From JBMTVN01 sp046047235 (GTDB lineage: Bacteria; Verrucomicrobiota; Verrucomicrobiia; Limisphaerales; JAHDYP01), in contig JBJOII010000122.1 of the NCBI GenBank assembly GCA_046047235.1, positions 1 through 12,512 on the forward strand: DNA of 12,512 bases, given 5' to 3'. The notes below the pieces were generated by a model that was not told the origin of the DNA, searched no databases, and saw only the letters and a list, made by a program, of their open reading frames with translations. Shown piece after piece: positions 6,142-12,512 of this stretch (the first letter of the stretch is position 1; each line of letters opens with the position of its first letter). The position numbers and the translations under genes are program-made.

Positions 6142-7284
6142 GTGTTGCCTACCCCAAGTCCATTCGGCACATTCACCGCCGTGTCTGACCTATCCGAAAA
6201 GCGCGTTGTACTCGGAATGTCCGGCGGGGTGGACTCCTCCGCCGCTGCCGCCCTGCTCCTGGAGCAGGGCTTCGAAGTCATCGGAATCACCCTCAAACTC
6301 TGGCCCCAGGACTGCATGTCCCGCGCCGAAGACAAATGCTGCGGCCCACAGGCCGTCTCCGATGCCCGCTCTGTCTGCCATCGGCTCGGCATCCCCTTCT
6401 ACCTTGTTGATGAATCCGGCGACTTCCAGTCCAAGGTCATCGGTTACTTCGCTGAGGAATACCGCGCCGGCCGCACTCCCAACCCCTGCGTCATGTGCAA
6501 CCAGCACCTCAAGTTCGGCACCCTCGCCCAACGCGCCCGCCAGCTCGGCGCCAAATGGGTCGCCACCGGACACTACGCCCGACTCGAACACACCCCCGAT
6601 CGCACCCTCCTCAGACGCGGCCTCGACCCCGCCAAGGACCAAAGCTACTTCCTCTTCTCCCTCCGTCAGGACCAACTCCGCAACCTCCTGTTCCCCCTCG
6701 GCGAACTCTCCAAGTCCGGCACCCGCAACGTCGCCCGCGAAGCCAGCCTCAAAACCGCCGACAAAGAGGAAAGCATGGAAATCTGCTTCGTCCCCGATAA
6801 CGACTACGGCGGGTTCCTCAAAAAGTCCGGTCTCGTCCGAAGCCATCAGGGCGACATCGTCGATCAATCCGGCAAAGTCCTCGGCCAACACGAAGGCATC
6901 GAGTTCTTCACCATCGGCCAACGCCGCGGCCTCCGCATCTCTTCTCCCCACCCGCTCTACGTCATCTCGCTCGACGCCAAAACCAACCGTGTCGTGGTCG
7001 GTGAGGACACAGCCCTCCTCTGCGAAGAATTCATGGTGGATCGCACCAACTGGATTCCCTGGGACAATCCGACCGCCCCCATCGAAGCTACTGCCAAAAT
7101 TCGCTACAACCACCCGGGTACCCCCGCCACCATCACTCCCCAGCCCAACGGTTCCGCCCACGTAAAACTCCAATCCCCCCAACGCGCCGTGACCCCCGGC
7201 CAAGCCTGCGTAATCTACCAGGACGACCTCGTCGTCGGCGGCGGATGGATCCGCCAACCCCTCCCCTATTCCCCCAAGGAATAA
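6142..7284 (+). CDS. mnmA: tRNA-specific 2-thiouridylase MnmA
   Basis: A 380-residue protein from GTG 6142. It makes the 2-thio group on wobble U34 of tRNAs for Lys, Glu and Gln, using ATP and sulfur passed from a cysteine desulfurase. Signatures: PP-loop GMSGGVDSS (25-33), SRAEDKCCGPQAVSDAR (60-76), RTPNPCVMCNQHLKFG (111-126) with C119 as the nucleophile, GHYARL (143-148), DQSYFL (166-171) and MEICFVPDNDYGGFL (212-226) with the second catalytic Cys C215. GIEFFTIGQRRGL (252-264) starts the C-terminal domains. Length and motif order are normal. The start is uncertain: GAGGAG (6137-6142) lies too close to, and overlaps, GTG 6142. TTG 6145 and GTG 6181 (which would give the more usual short lead before the PP-loop) are alternatives. 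It is the first gene of an operon with cutA, 5 bp downstream. Confidence 0.97.
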   Translation: MLPTPSPFGTFTAVSDLSEKRVVLGMSGGVDSSAAAALLLEQGFEVIGITLKLWPQDCMSRAEDKCCGPQAVSDARSVCHRLGIPFYLVDESGDFQSKVIGYFAEEYRAGRTPNPCVMCNQHLKFGTLAQRARQLGAKWVATGHYARLEHTPDRTLLRRGLDPAKDQSYFLFSLRQDQLRNLLFPLGELSKSGTRNVAREASLKTADKEESMEICFVPDNDYGGFLKKSGLVRSHQGDIVDQSGKVLGQHEGIEFFTIGQRRGLRISSPHPLYVISLDAKTNRVVVGEDTALLCEEFMVDRTNWIPWDNPTAPIEATAKIRYNHPGTPATITPQPNGSAHVKLQSPQRAVTPGQACVIYQDDLVVGGGWIRQPLPYSPKE

Positions 7285-7289
7285 ATCCC

Positions 7290-7631
7290 ATGACACCCAC
7301 CCGCCGCCACACCACCGTCCTCGTCACCGCACCCGACCTCAAAACCGCCCGCAAACTCGCACAGGCATCTCTCTCCCAACACCTCGTCGCCTGCGCCAAT
7401 ATCCTCCCGAAAATTGAGTCCCACTACTGGTGGCAGGGCAAACTCGAACAAAGCAACGAGGTATTGGTCATCTTCAAAACCACCAAAACCCTCCTATCCC
7501 AACTCGCCGAATGCATCCGCGCCAATCATCCCTACGATACACCGGAGATCATCGCCCTCCCCATCCAAGCCGGTAGCAGCCGCTACCTCGCGTGGATTGA
7601 CGACTCCACCCAACCCCCGCCAGCTCCATGA
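7290..7631 (+). CDS. cutA: CutA1-family divalent-ion tolerance protein
   Basis: A 113-residue protein matching the small CutA family, which forms very stable trimers with a ferredoxin-like fold and has been linked to divalent metal tolerance in E. coli; its biochemical role remains unsettled. Family marks seen here are the first strand TVLVTAPD (9-16), the A..LA..L...LVACANILP core (20-40), SHYWWQGKLEQSNE (44-57), KTT (63-65), IRANHPYDTPEIIALPI (76-92) and a final YLAWI (99-103). C35 sits at the conserved core position. I chose ATG 7290 because AAGGA (7276-7280) lies 9 bases before it and it gives the family N-terminus; an in-frame ATG at 7245 lies inside mnmA. The stop overlaps the next start by 4 bases (ATGA), implying translational coupling. 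Confidence 0.95.
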   Translation: MTPTRRHTTVLVTAPDLKTARKLAQASLSQHLVACANILPKIESHYWWQGKLEQSNEVLVIFKTTKTLLSQLAECIRANHPYDTPEIIALPIQAGSSRYLAWIDDSTQPPPAP

Positions 7632-10324
7632 GAACACCATGGCTCAGACGCTCCCTTCTTGCTTCCTCCCTCCTCGCCCTACCCGCCCTCACTAGCCCCC
7701 CGCCCCCACCCTCCTTCGATCTCACTGAACCCGCCATCGCCCGCTACTGGATACCCCTTCACGACCTCAGCCAACCCCAAGGCACCCCCGAAGGACTGGA
7801 GTTCACAATCACCGGACAGGACCCCTACCTCGCCGGTCCCCCAGCCGACTACCCCGGCGACATACCACTCTGGCTGCACCTCCGCCTCTGGTCAGACCAG
7901 GACGGCACCGGCCAGGTCTTCTACTATCAAGATACCCCCTCGGAGAAAGCTTCAGTCCGCTTCGATGTCACCGGCCAGACCTGGCAGGACATCAGCGCAC
8001 CGCTCCCCCCGCTCCAGCCCGGGACCCGGCTCCGACTCGATCCCCCCGGCACCACCGGACGCTTTATCCTCCAACAAATCAGCTTCAGCACCAGATCCAC
8101 CCCTCCCACACCCAACTGGCCCCGACCAGCCTCACCCAATCCCAACGAGCTCTCGCTAAGCCTCTCCAGCGGCTCACTCAACCTTCACCACCACCCCACG
8201 CAACTGGGCAGCTTCACTCTCCAAATCAACCATACCCCGTTCGCCAGCGGTTATCCCCAAGCCCTCATCGGTTACGAATTGAACGACATCCCACGTTGGT
8301 TCTCCCTCACCAACGGCACCTGCTCGTCCACCCCAACCCCACCCAACCAGCTCCAGCTCACCTGGACCGCCATCGACCCCGATGGCGCTCGCTGGACCTG
8401 GAAGCAGTCCTGGTCCACCGCACCCGATTCCACCCTCCAGTTCTCCTCCGCTCTCTCGGTGGATTCCGATCGCAATCTCCTTTTCTTCCCCTCCCTCATT
8501 CTCCTCCCCGGCCTGGACTCCTTCAGCACGAATAAACATCAGGCACTCCTTCCCGGACTCGAATACCTCGCCAATGAACCCAGCAGCTCGGAAGCAGATG
8601 TCCGCGGCCCCGCTGCACAACGCCTCGTCCCGAATACTCTCAAACTCACCGCCCCCTTCATCGCACTGGAATACGACGGCCACTACCTCGGTCTAACCTG
8701 GTCACCCCAGAATCACCTCGCCCCCGTATTCGATTCTCCTGATCGCCAATTCCATTCCCAAGCTCACCTCCTCGGCCTCATCTCACCCGGATCAGACGGC
8801 TATAACCGCGATGAAGCCTCCCTCCTCCCCTACCAAAGCCTGCTGATCCCCGCCCATCAACCACTCACACTCAAGGCCTCCATCTTCGCCGGCCAGGGCC
8901 AAGCCATTACCGCAGCAGTCAAGCATTACGTCCGCCTCCGCGGCCTGCCCCAACTCCCCCCGCTTCCATCTACCCCCACAGACTACCTCGAACTCGCCGC
9001 CCACGGCTGGCTCCACTCCGATATCCGCCAGCAAAACCTCTACCGCCACGCCGCCTGGCCCGGATTCAACCCCGCACCCGCCGCCGATGCCGCCCTCTAC
9101 ATGGACTGGCTCGCCACTCACCTGCCCGACTCGCACCTCTCGCCGGAACTCACCCGCGCCGCCCGCGACGCCCTGTCCGCCCTCCCTCCACACCAACTCA
9201 ACGCCGCCGCCGTCGGACACATCACCTCCCCCGCCCCCGAACTCCTCTACGGCGATCCCGACCACGCCATCCAACTCGCTACAACCAGAGCCCAAAACCT
9301 CCTCCGCCAACTCAGTGCACCGGGAACCCAACTCTACTCCCCCCGCCCCGGACACCCCGACTACGCTTCCACCCACTGGGAACGCGAAGCCAATGGCCTC
9401 GCCGGGGCCACGATCGCCCAACTCCTCGAAAACGCCGCCCTCTCGGGAAACCCCCAGCTCCAAAAAACCGCCCTCAACCACCTCTACGCCCTGCTGCAGA
9501 AGTTCGATAACACCGTCCCCCGCGGAGCCCAAACCTGGGAAATTCCCCTCCATACGCCCGATATCCTCGCCTCAGCCCACCTCACCAAAGCCTGCATTCT
9601 CGGCTACCAGTTAACGTCCGCTCCCAGCCTGCTCGCCGCCGCCGAATACTGGGCCTGGACCGGTGTCCCCTTCGTCTACCTCTACCCCCCCGCCCCAAAA
9701 CCCGTTGGCACCTACAACACCATCGCTGTCCTCGGCGCCACCTCCTGGACCGCCCCGGTCTGGTTCGGCCAACCCGTCCAATGGTGCGGACTCGTCTATG
9801 CCGAATCCCTCCGCCAACTCGCCCGATTCCAACCCGACCGTCCCTGGCTCCAAGTCGCCAACGGAATCATCCTCGCCGGAATTCAACACACTTGGAACAC
9901 CTCCGATCCCCACCGCCAGGGCCTCTTGCCAGACTTCTTCCTCCTCAAGGCCCAACGCCGCGACGGCCCCGCCATCAACCCCGCCACGGTCCAATCCCAA
10001 GCCATCCAAACCCTCGGATATCCGCCGGTTTACGAATTCACCCAAACCCACGGCGGACTCCAAATCCATGCCCCGGGAAAGCTGCAGGTCATCGAGGAAA
10101 CTCCAACCTCGCTCCAGCTCAAGTTCAACGGATGGCACCAGCCCGGCAGCTGGATCATCCTCCACAACTGCCCGCCATACTCCAACATCGACACCACCCC
10201 CGCACTCCAGCCCCACCAAATTCGCTACACCGACAAAGGCACCCCAACCCTCATGCTCCAGCTCCCCCCACAGGCCGAAGTGACCCTCCAGTTCAGCGAA
10301 TCACCTCAAACGCATACCCCTTGA
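7628..10324 (+). CDS. Large secreted protein, probable carbohydrate-active or glycan-binding type, function unknown
   Basis: An 898-residue protein with a clear Sec signal: MRTPWLRR, hydrophobic residues 9-22, and a Pro-rich start of the mature chain. Four regions can be read. Residues 30-155 look like a beta-sandwich binding module, with LHLRLWSDQDGTGQVFYY and LRLDPPGTTGRFILQQISF, a pattern common in carbohydrate-linked proteins. Residues 175-425 are beta-rich (SWSTAPDSTLQFSSALSVD, IALEYDGHYLGLTWSP). Residues 450-780 are helical and carry HWEREANGLAG (583-593), TWEIPLHTPDILASAHL (636-652), YWAWTGVPFVYLY (674-686) and TSWTAPVWFGQPVQWCGLVYA (705-725), as in an alpha/alpha-toroid enzyme. Residues 800-890 are a final beta domain. 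This order resembles toroid glycoside hydrolases and polysaccharide lyases, but I cannot name a family or catalytic residues. The start ATG overlaps the cutA stop (ATGA), so it is cotranscribed and coupled. Its 3' end overlaps the convergent gene by 32 bp. Confidence 0.85.
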   Translation: MRTPWLRRSLLASSLLALPALTSPPPPPSFDLTEPAIARYWIPLHDLSQPQGTPEGLEFTITGQDPYLAGPPADYPGDIPLWLHLRLWSDQDGTGQVFYYQDTPSEKASVRFDVTGQTWQDISAPLPPLQPGTRLRLDPPGTTGRFILQQISFSTRSTPPTPNWPRPASPNPNELSLSLSSGSLNLHHHPTQLGSFTLQINHTPFASGYPQALIGYELNDIPRWFSLTNGTCSSTPTPPNQLQLTWTAIDPDGARWTWKQSWSTAPDSTLQFSSALSVDSDRNLLFFPSLILLPGLDSFSTNKHQALLPGLEYLANEPSSSEADVRGPAAQRLVPNTLKLTAPFIALEYDGHYLGLTWSPQNHLAPVFDSPDRQFHSQAHLLGLISPGSDGYNRDEASLLPYQSLLIPAHQPLTLKASIFAGQGQAITAAVKHYVRLRGLPQLPPLPSTPTDYLELAAHGWLHSDIRQQNLYRHAAWPGFNPAPAADAALYMDWLATHLPDSHLSPELTRAARDALSALPPHQLNAAAVGHITSPAPELLYGDPDHAIQLATTRAQNLLRQLSAPGTQLYSPRPGHPDYASTHWEREANGLAGATIAQLLENAALSGNPQLQKTALNHLYALLQKFDNTVPRGAQTWEIPLHTPDILASAHLTKACILGYQLTSAPSLLAAAEYWAWTGVPFVYLYPPAPKPVGTYNTIAVLGATSWTAPVWFGQPVQWCGLVYAESLRQLARFQPDRPWLQVANGIILAGIQHTWNTSDPHRQGLLPDFFLLKAQRRDGPAINPATVQSQAIQTLGYPPVYEFTQTHGGLQIHAPGKLQVIEETPTSLQLKFNGWHQPGSWIILHNCPPYSNIDTTPALQPHQIRYTDKGTPTLMLQLPPQAEVTLQFSESPQTHTP

Positions 10325-11510
10325 GATACTCCGTCTCAGGAATGCTCGGAATCACCGGGTGATCCGGGCTCTGCCCATACACCGCCACCCGGCGCAGCAG
10401 CTTCCTCGCATCATAGGCCGCCGACAAAATCACATCCAAAAACGTCCGCGCATCCACGTGATGCGAACAGCAAAACGTCGCCAGCATCCCGCCGGGCTTC
10501 ACCAGCTTCATCGCCCGCAAATGAATCTCCTTATACCCCCTCAACGCATCCCCCACCGCCGCGCGCGTCCGCGTGAAGGACGGCGGATCCAAAACCACCG
10601 CATCATAGTCCGGCTCCAATCGCTCCCCCTCCCTCCGCGCAGTCTTCACTTTCAACCAGTCAAAAACATTCGCCGCCTCAAACCGGCACTGCCCCGCGAC
10701 CCCGTTCCGCTCCGCTAACCGCCCCGCCATCCCCACACAATCCTCGCTCTGGTCCAACCCCAATACCTCACCCACACCCGCCCGGGCCGCATGCAAAGCA
10801 AATCCACCTTGAAACGTAAACGCATCCAGCATCTTGCCCACCGGCCGCCTCGACAGCAAATCCGCCACCAGCCGATAGTTCACCTGCTGGTCCAAATACA
10901 AACCCGTCTTGTGCCCCTCCGATAAATCCGCCTCAAACTCCAGCCCGTTCATCCGCACCGGCACCGGCGAAACCGCCTCGCCCGATAACAACCCCTGACT
11001 GTTCTCCAACCCCTCAAACTTCCGGAAGGTCGCATCGTTCCGCTCATAAATCGCCCGCGGCTTCAATAACTCCTCCAGCACACTCACAATCTCGCTCTTC
11101 CGCCGATCCATCCCCAACGAAGACGTCTGCAACACCAGCACATCCTCATACTTGTCCACAATCAACCCGCTCAGCAAATCCCCCTCGGCGTTCACCACCC
11201 GATACGAGGTCGCACCCGGCAACTCCAACGCCCGTAACGCAATCGCCCGCTCAATCCGTCCCTTGAAAAAATCCCGGTCTATCACCTCCACCCGCGGCGA
11301 TAACATCCGCACATGTATCTTCGACCGCCCATTGAAAAACCCACACCCTAATACCCGCTGCCGATGATCCTTCACCACCACCACCGCACCATCCTCCGGC
11401 AACGCCTGACCCTTCACGCGCTGAATCGCCCCCTGGTAGATCCAAGGATGCCCCGCCACAACCCGCTCAGCTTCCCCACCCCGTAATGTCACAATTGGCA
11501 GTGATTCCAT
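10293..11510 (-). CDS. rlmI: RlmI-like 23S rRNA cytosine-C5 methyltransferase
   Basis: A 405-residue class I SAM-dependent methyltransferase with the layout of RlmI (YccW), which methylates C1962 of 23S rRNA in E. coli. It has an N-terminal PUA-type RNA-binding domain (about 4-75; GHPWIYQGAI, VLGCGFFNGRSKIHVRML), the linking EGDLLSGLIVDKYEDVLVLQ (109-128), the hallmark GHKTGLYLDQQVNYR (199-213), SAM motif I MLDAFTFQGGFALHAARAG (227-245), D253, DAVVLDPPSFTRTRA (303-317), FCCSHHVD (346-353) and the C-terminal DHPVIPSIPETEYLKGY. Length is usual for the family. AGAGGAA lies about 6 bases before ATG 11510. It may be cotranscribed with the small membrane-protein gene upstream. The RlmI target is assumed from the family; other members of this family have different sites. 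Confidence 0.92.
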   Translation of the reverse strand: MESLPIVTLRGGEAERVVAGHPWIYQGAIQRVKGQALPEDGAVVVVKDHRQRVLGCGFFNGRSKIHVRMLSPRVEVIDRDFFKGRIERAIALRALELPGATSYRVVNAEGDLLSGLIVDKYEDVLVLQTSSLGMDRRKSEIVSVLEELLKPRAIYERNDATFRKFEGLENSQGLLSGEAVSPVPVRMNGLEFEADLSEGHKTGLYLDQQVNYRLVADLLSRRPVGKMLDAFTFQGGFALHAARAGVGEVLGLDQSEDCVGMAGRLAERNGVAGQCRFEAANVFDWLKVKTARREGERLEPDYDAVVLDPPSFTRTRAAVGDALRGYKEIHLRAMKLVKPGGMLATFCCSHHVDARTFLDVILSAAYDARKLLRRVAVYGQSPDHPVIPSIPETEYLKGYAFEVIR

Positions 11511-11603
11511 ATCAGTTCCTCTATCTCAAAATCCTTCCCGTCCACCAGAAACGGCCAAGTCAGACAGACTCCCCCCACACACTCCAGCTATTTCCACCCC
11601 GAA

Positions 11604-11774
11604 CTACCGCCCCCCACGCCTCCGCAATAAAACCAACCCCACCACCACCGCCGCCAATAAATCCCCCACCAGCACCACCGTCCTCACCCATAACTCCAAC
11701 GGCAGCAGGAAAAAACACATCACGCCACTCAAGGCGATCATCATCGGCACAAACACAAACATCACAGGATTCAT
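11604..11774 (-). CDS. Small two-helix membrane protein
   Basis: A 56-residue protein from ATG 11774; GTG 11795 would give 63 residues. Two hydrophobic helices (about 2-25 and 33-49), each long enough to span a membrane, are joined by a short loop, and the chain ends in RRRGGR, suggesting the C-terminus stays in the cytoplasm. Codons are dominated by GTG, TTG, CTG and GGG, matching the other minus-strand genes, which supports real coding. A purine-rich CAGGGTGG lies upstream of the ATG. It precedes the rlmI-like gene by 93 bp on the same strand and may share its transcript. I recognise no family. An overlapping frame (11560-11802) is polar and Gly/Asp-rich and looks like a shadow. Confidence 0.6.
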   Translation of the reverse strand: MNPVMFVFVPMMIALSGVMCFFLLPLELWVRTVVLVGDLLAAVVVGLVLLRRRGGR

Positions 11775-11804
11775 AAGACCAAACCACCCTGACACCTCGC
11801 ATGT

Positions 11805-11844
11805 ATGTGTAAAGTGATTATGTTACTCCTGATTTGCTTTTAAC
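11805..11844. promoter_or_regulatory. AT-rich divergent control region with an imperfect dyad
   Basis: The stretch between the small membrane protein and the Rrf2-type gene is AT-rich compared with its flanks. On the minus strand GTTAAA, a 16-base spacer and CATAAT (plus-strand TTTAAC 11839-11844 and ATTATG 11817-11822) could be a promoter. Overlapping its -10 is an 18-base imperfect dyad (11811-area), GTAAAGTGATTATGTTAC, whose ends GTAA and TTAC are symmetric. An autoregulatory Rrf2 operator is possible; this is inference. Confidence 0.3.
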
Positions 11845-11871
11845 TTCCTCTTCCGGTAGCCATTAACCCCA

Positions 11872-12291
11872 GTGAAACTGTCCGTAAAAAGCGACTACGC
11901 CGTCCGCGCCGTCCTCGAACTCGCCCTCCACCACGGCACCGGCAGCGTCCGCCGCGTTGAGGAACTCGCCCAACAACAAGCCATCCCCCCCAACTACCTC
12001 GTCCAAATCCTCCTCGAACTCAAAGCCAAGCAAATCGTTCGCAGCCTCCGCGGCAAAGATGGCGGCTACCTCCTCGCCCGCCCGCCCGCAGAAATTACCA
12101 TGGGCGATATCCTACGCGCCATCCATGGCAAAGTCTTTGAGTCCCCCGCCCTGTCCGACCCCAAATGCCCCGCAGAACTCCAAACGGCCTGGACCAAACT
12201 CCAAACCACCCTCGACCAGACCGCTGACTCCATCAATTTCCAATACCTCGCAGAACAAAACAGCGGCAAAGCCAACGATTACTACATCTAA
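11872..12291 (+). CDS. Rrf2-family transcriptional regulator without a three-cysteine cluster site
   Basis: A 139-residue protein. The start MKLSVKSDYAVRAVLELAL (GTG 11872) is the standard Rrf2/IscR N-terminus. It is followed by a winged helix: VEELAQQQAIPPNYLVQIL (29-47, recognition helix region), then LKAKQIVRSLRGKDGGYLLAR (50-70, wing) and ITMGDILRAIHG (75-86). The C-terminal half is helical. Rrf2 proteins such as IscR, NsrR and RsrR hold an Fe-S cluster through three cysteines around residues 90-105. Here there is only one Cys, C99, in DPKCPAEL, so a classical cluster is unlikely. It could respond to another signal, as CymR does through a partner enzyme. No clear Shine-Dalgarno precedes GTG; the N-terminal match still makes this the best start. 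It is divergent from the small membrane-protein gene. Confidence 0.93.
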   Translation: MKLSVKSDYAVRAVLELALHHGTGSVRRVEELAQQQAIPPNYLVQILLELKAKQIVRSLRGKDGGYLLARPPAEITMGDILRAIHGKVFESPALSDPKCPAELQTAWTKLQTTLDQTADSINFQYLAEQNSGKANDYYI

Positions 12292-12317
12292 CCTTCCGAT
12301 TCTGGCCATCGCTTGGC

Positions 12318-12345
12318 TTGAACCTTCACCCCCGCCTGTTACAAA
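12318..12345 (+). promoter_or_regulatory. Candidate promoter of the response-regulator gene
   Basis: TTGAAC (12318-12323), a 16-base spacer and TACAAA (12340-12345) are each four-of-six matches to the sigma-70 boxes. They lie 45 bp before the response-regulator start, in the 99-bp gap after the Rrf2-type gene. Confidence 0.3.
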
Positions 12346-12390
12346 TAACCCAGCCAGCGGGCCAACGCCCTCCCATCCTCCCCACCGGGA

Positions 12391-12512
12391 ATGAAGAAGA
12401 TTCTTATTATTGACGACGATCCGGCGATGCAATCGCTCGCCGCAAAACTGCTCCAAGCCCGCGGCTACCAAACGCTCGGCGCCGGAGACGGAAGCGAAGC
12501 CATGGCGAAGAC
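12391..12512 (+). CDS. Response-regulator receiver domain protein (3' truncated)
   Basis: Forty codons are visible from ATG 12391 to the window edge. The start KKILIIDDDPAMQSLAAKLL is the first strand and helix of a CheY-like receiver: a hydrophobic strand, then the acidic pocket (D8, D9) that binds magnesium, then the usual L...L...GY segment with the second strand. The phospho-accepting Asp (near residue 52) and any output domain lie outside the window, so its target is unknown. The only SD-like bases (GGGA) touch the ATG and are too close to be ideal. The gene is 99 bp downstream of the Rrf2-type gene on the same strand. Confidence 0.88.
   Translation, partial: MKKILIIDDDPAMQSLAAKLLQARGYQTLGAGDGSEAMAK

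Noticed and set aside
6190..7296. 368-codon open frame on the minus strand
   Set aside because: Antisense shadow of mnmA, Gly/Val/Glu-rich without recognisable motifs; long shadows are expected with this base composition.
8792..9553. 253-codon open frame on the minus strand
   Set aside because: Antisense to the secreted protein, low-complexity Gly/Val/Glu composition, no motif and no ribosome site.
11560..11802. 80-codon frame overlapping the small membrane protein
   Set aside because: Polar and Gly/Asp-rich, with no motif; the other frame has two coherent membrane helices and codon use fitting the strand.

Overview
The window is a GC-rich bacterial chromosome segment (about 60% GC by eye) and looks like core genome rather than a mobile island. 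There is no transposase, integrase, tRNA, rRNA or CRISPR array. The gene set suggests a Gram-negative, probably a Verrucomicrobiota/PVC-type bacterium: a LacI-type regulator, a pseudopilin-like anchored protein, a large secreted protein of apparent glycan-enzyme architecture, and housekeeping RNA-modification genes. That lineage is an inference from gene style; no marker gene in the window fixes it.

Layout. Positions 1-779 hold the C-terminal part of a LacI/GalR-family regulator. It is followed on the same strand by a small membrane-anchored pseudopilin-like protein (862-1299). Two minus-strand genes, acnA (aconitase A) and an RsmB/Nop2-type rRNA cytosine methyltransferase with an Arg/Gly-rich N-terminal tail, are 21 bp apart and probably form one transcript (5539 down to 1319). 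A 602-bp intergenic region (5540-6141) separates acnA from the divergent mnmA. It has different base composition and is dense in inverted repeats, and it is the least explained part of the window. On the plus strand, mnmA, cutA and an 898-residue secreted protein form a tight operon (5-bp gap, then a 4-bp ATGA overlap). The secreted-protein gene runs 32 bp into the 3' end of the convergent rlmI-like methyltransferase gene. Upstream of rlmI on the minus strand is a likely 56-residue two-helix membrane protein. Divergent from it is an Rrf2-family regulator (11872-12291). The start of a response-regulator receiver domain (12391 onward) runs off the window.

How the genes fit together. Three genes act on RNA modification: MnmA on wobble uridine of tRNA, the RsmB-like and RlmI-like enzymes on rRNA cytosine. 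AcnA serves the TCA cycle. CutA is a small trimeric protein of unsettled role. The secreted protein shares the mnmA-cutA transcript, but no functional link to them is visible. The plus strand is C-rich throughout: plus-strand genes prefer C-ending codons and minus-strand genes prefer G-ending codons. This points to strong replication-strand asymmetry with the minus strand as leading strand.

I see no obvious new defence or mobile system. The best leads are the structured acnA-mnmA intergenic region, the secreted protein, the RG-rich tail on the rRNA methyltransferase, and the pseudopilin-like protein that lacks a prepilin signal.
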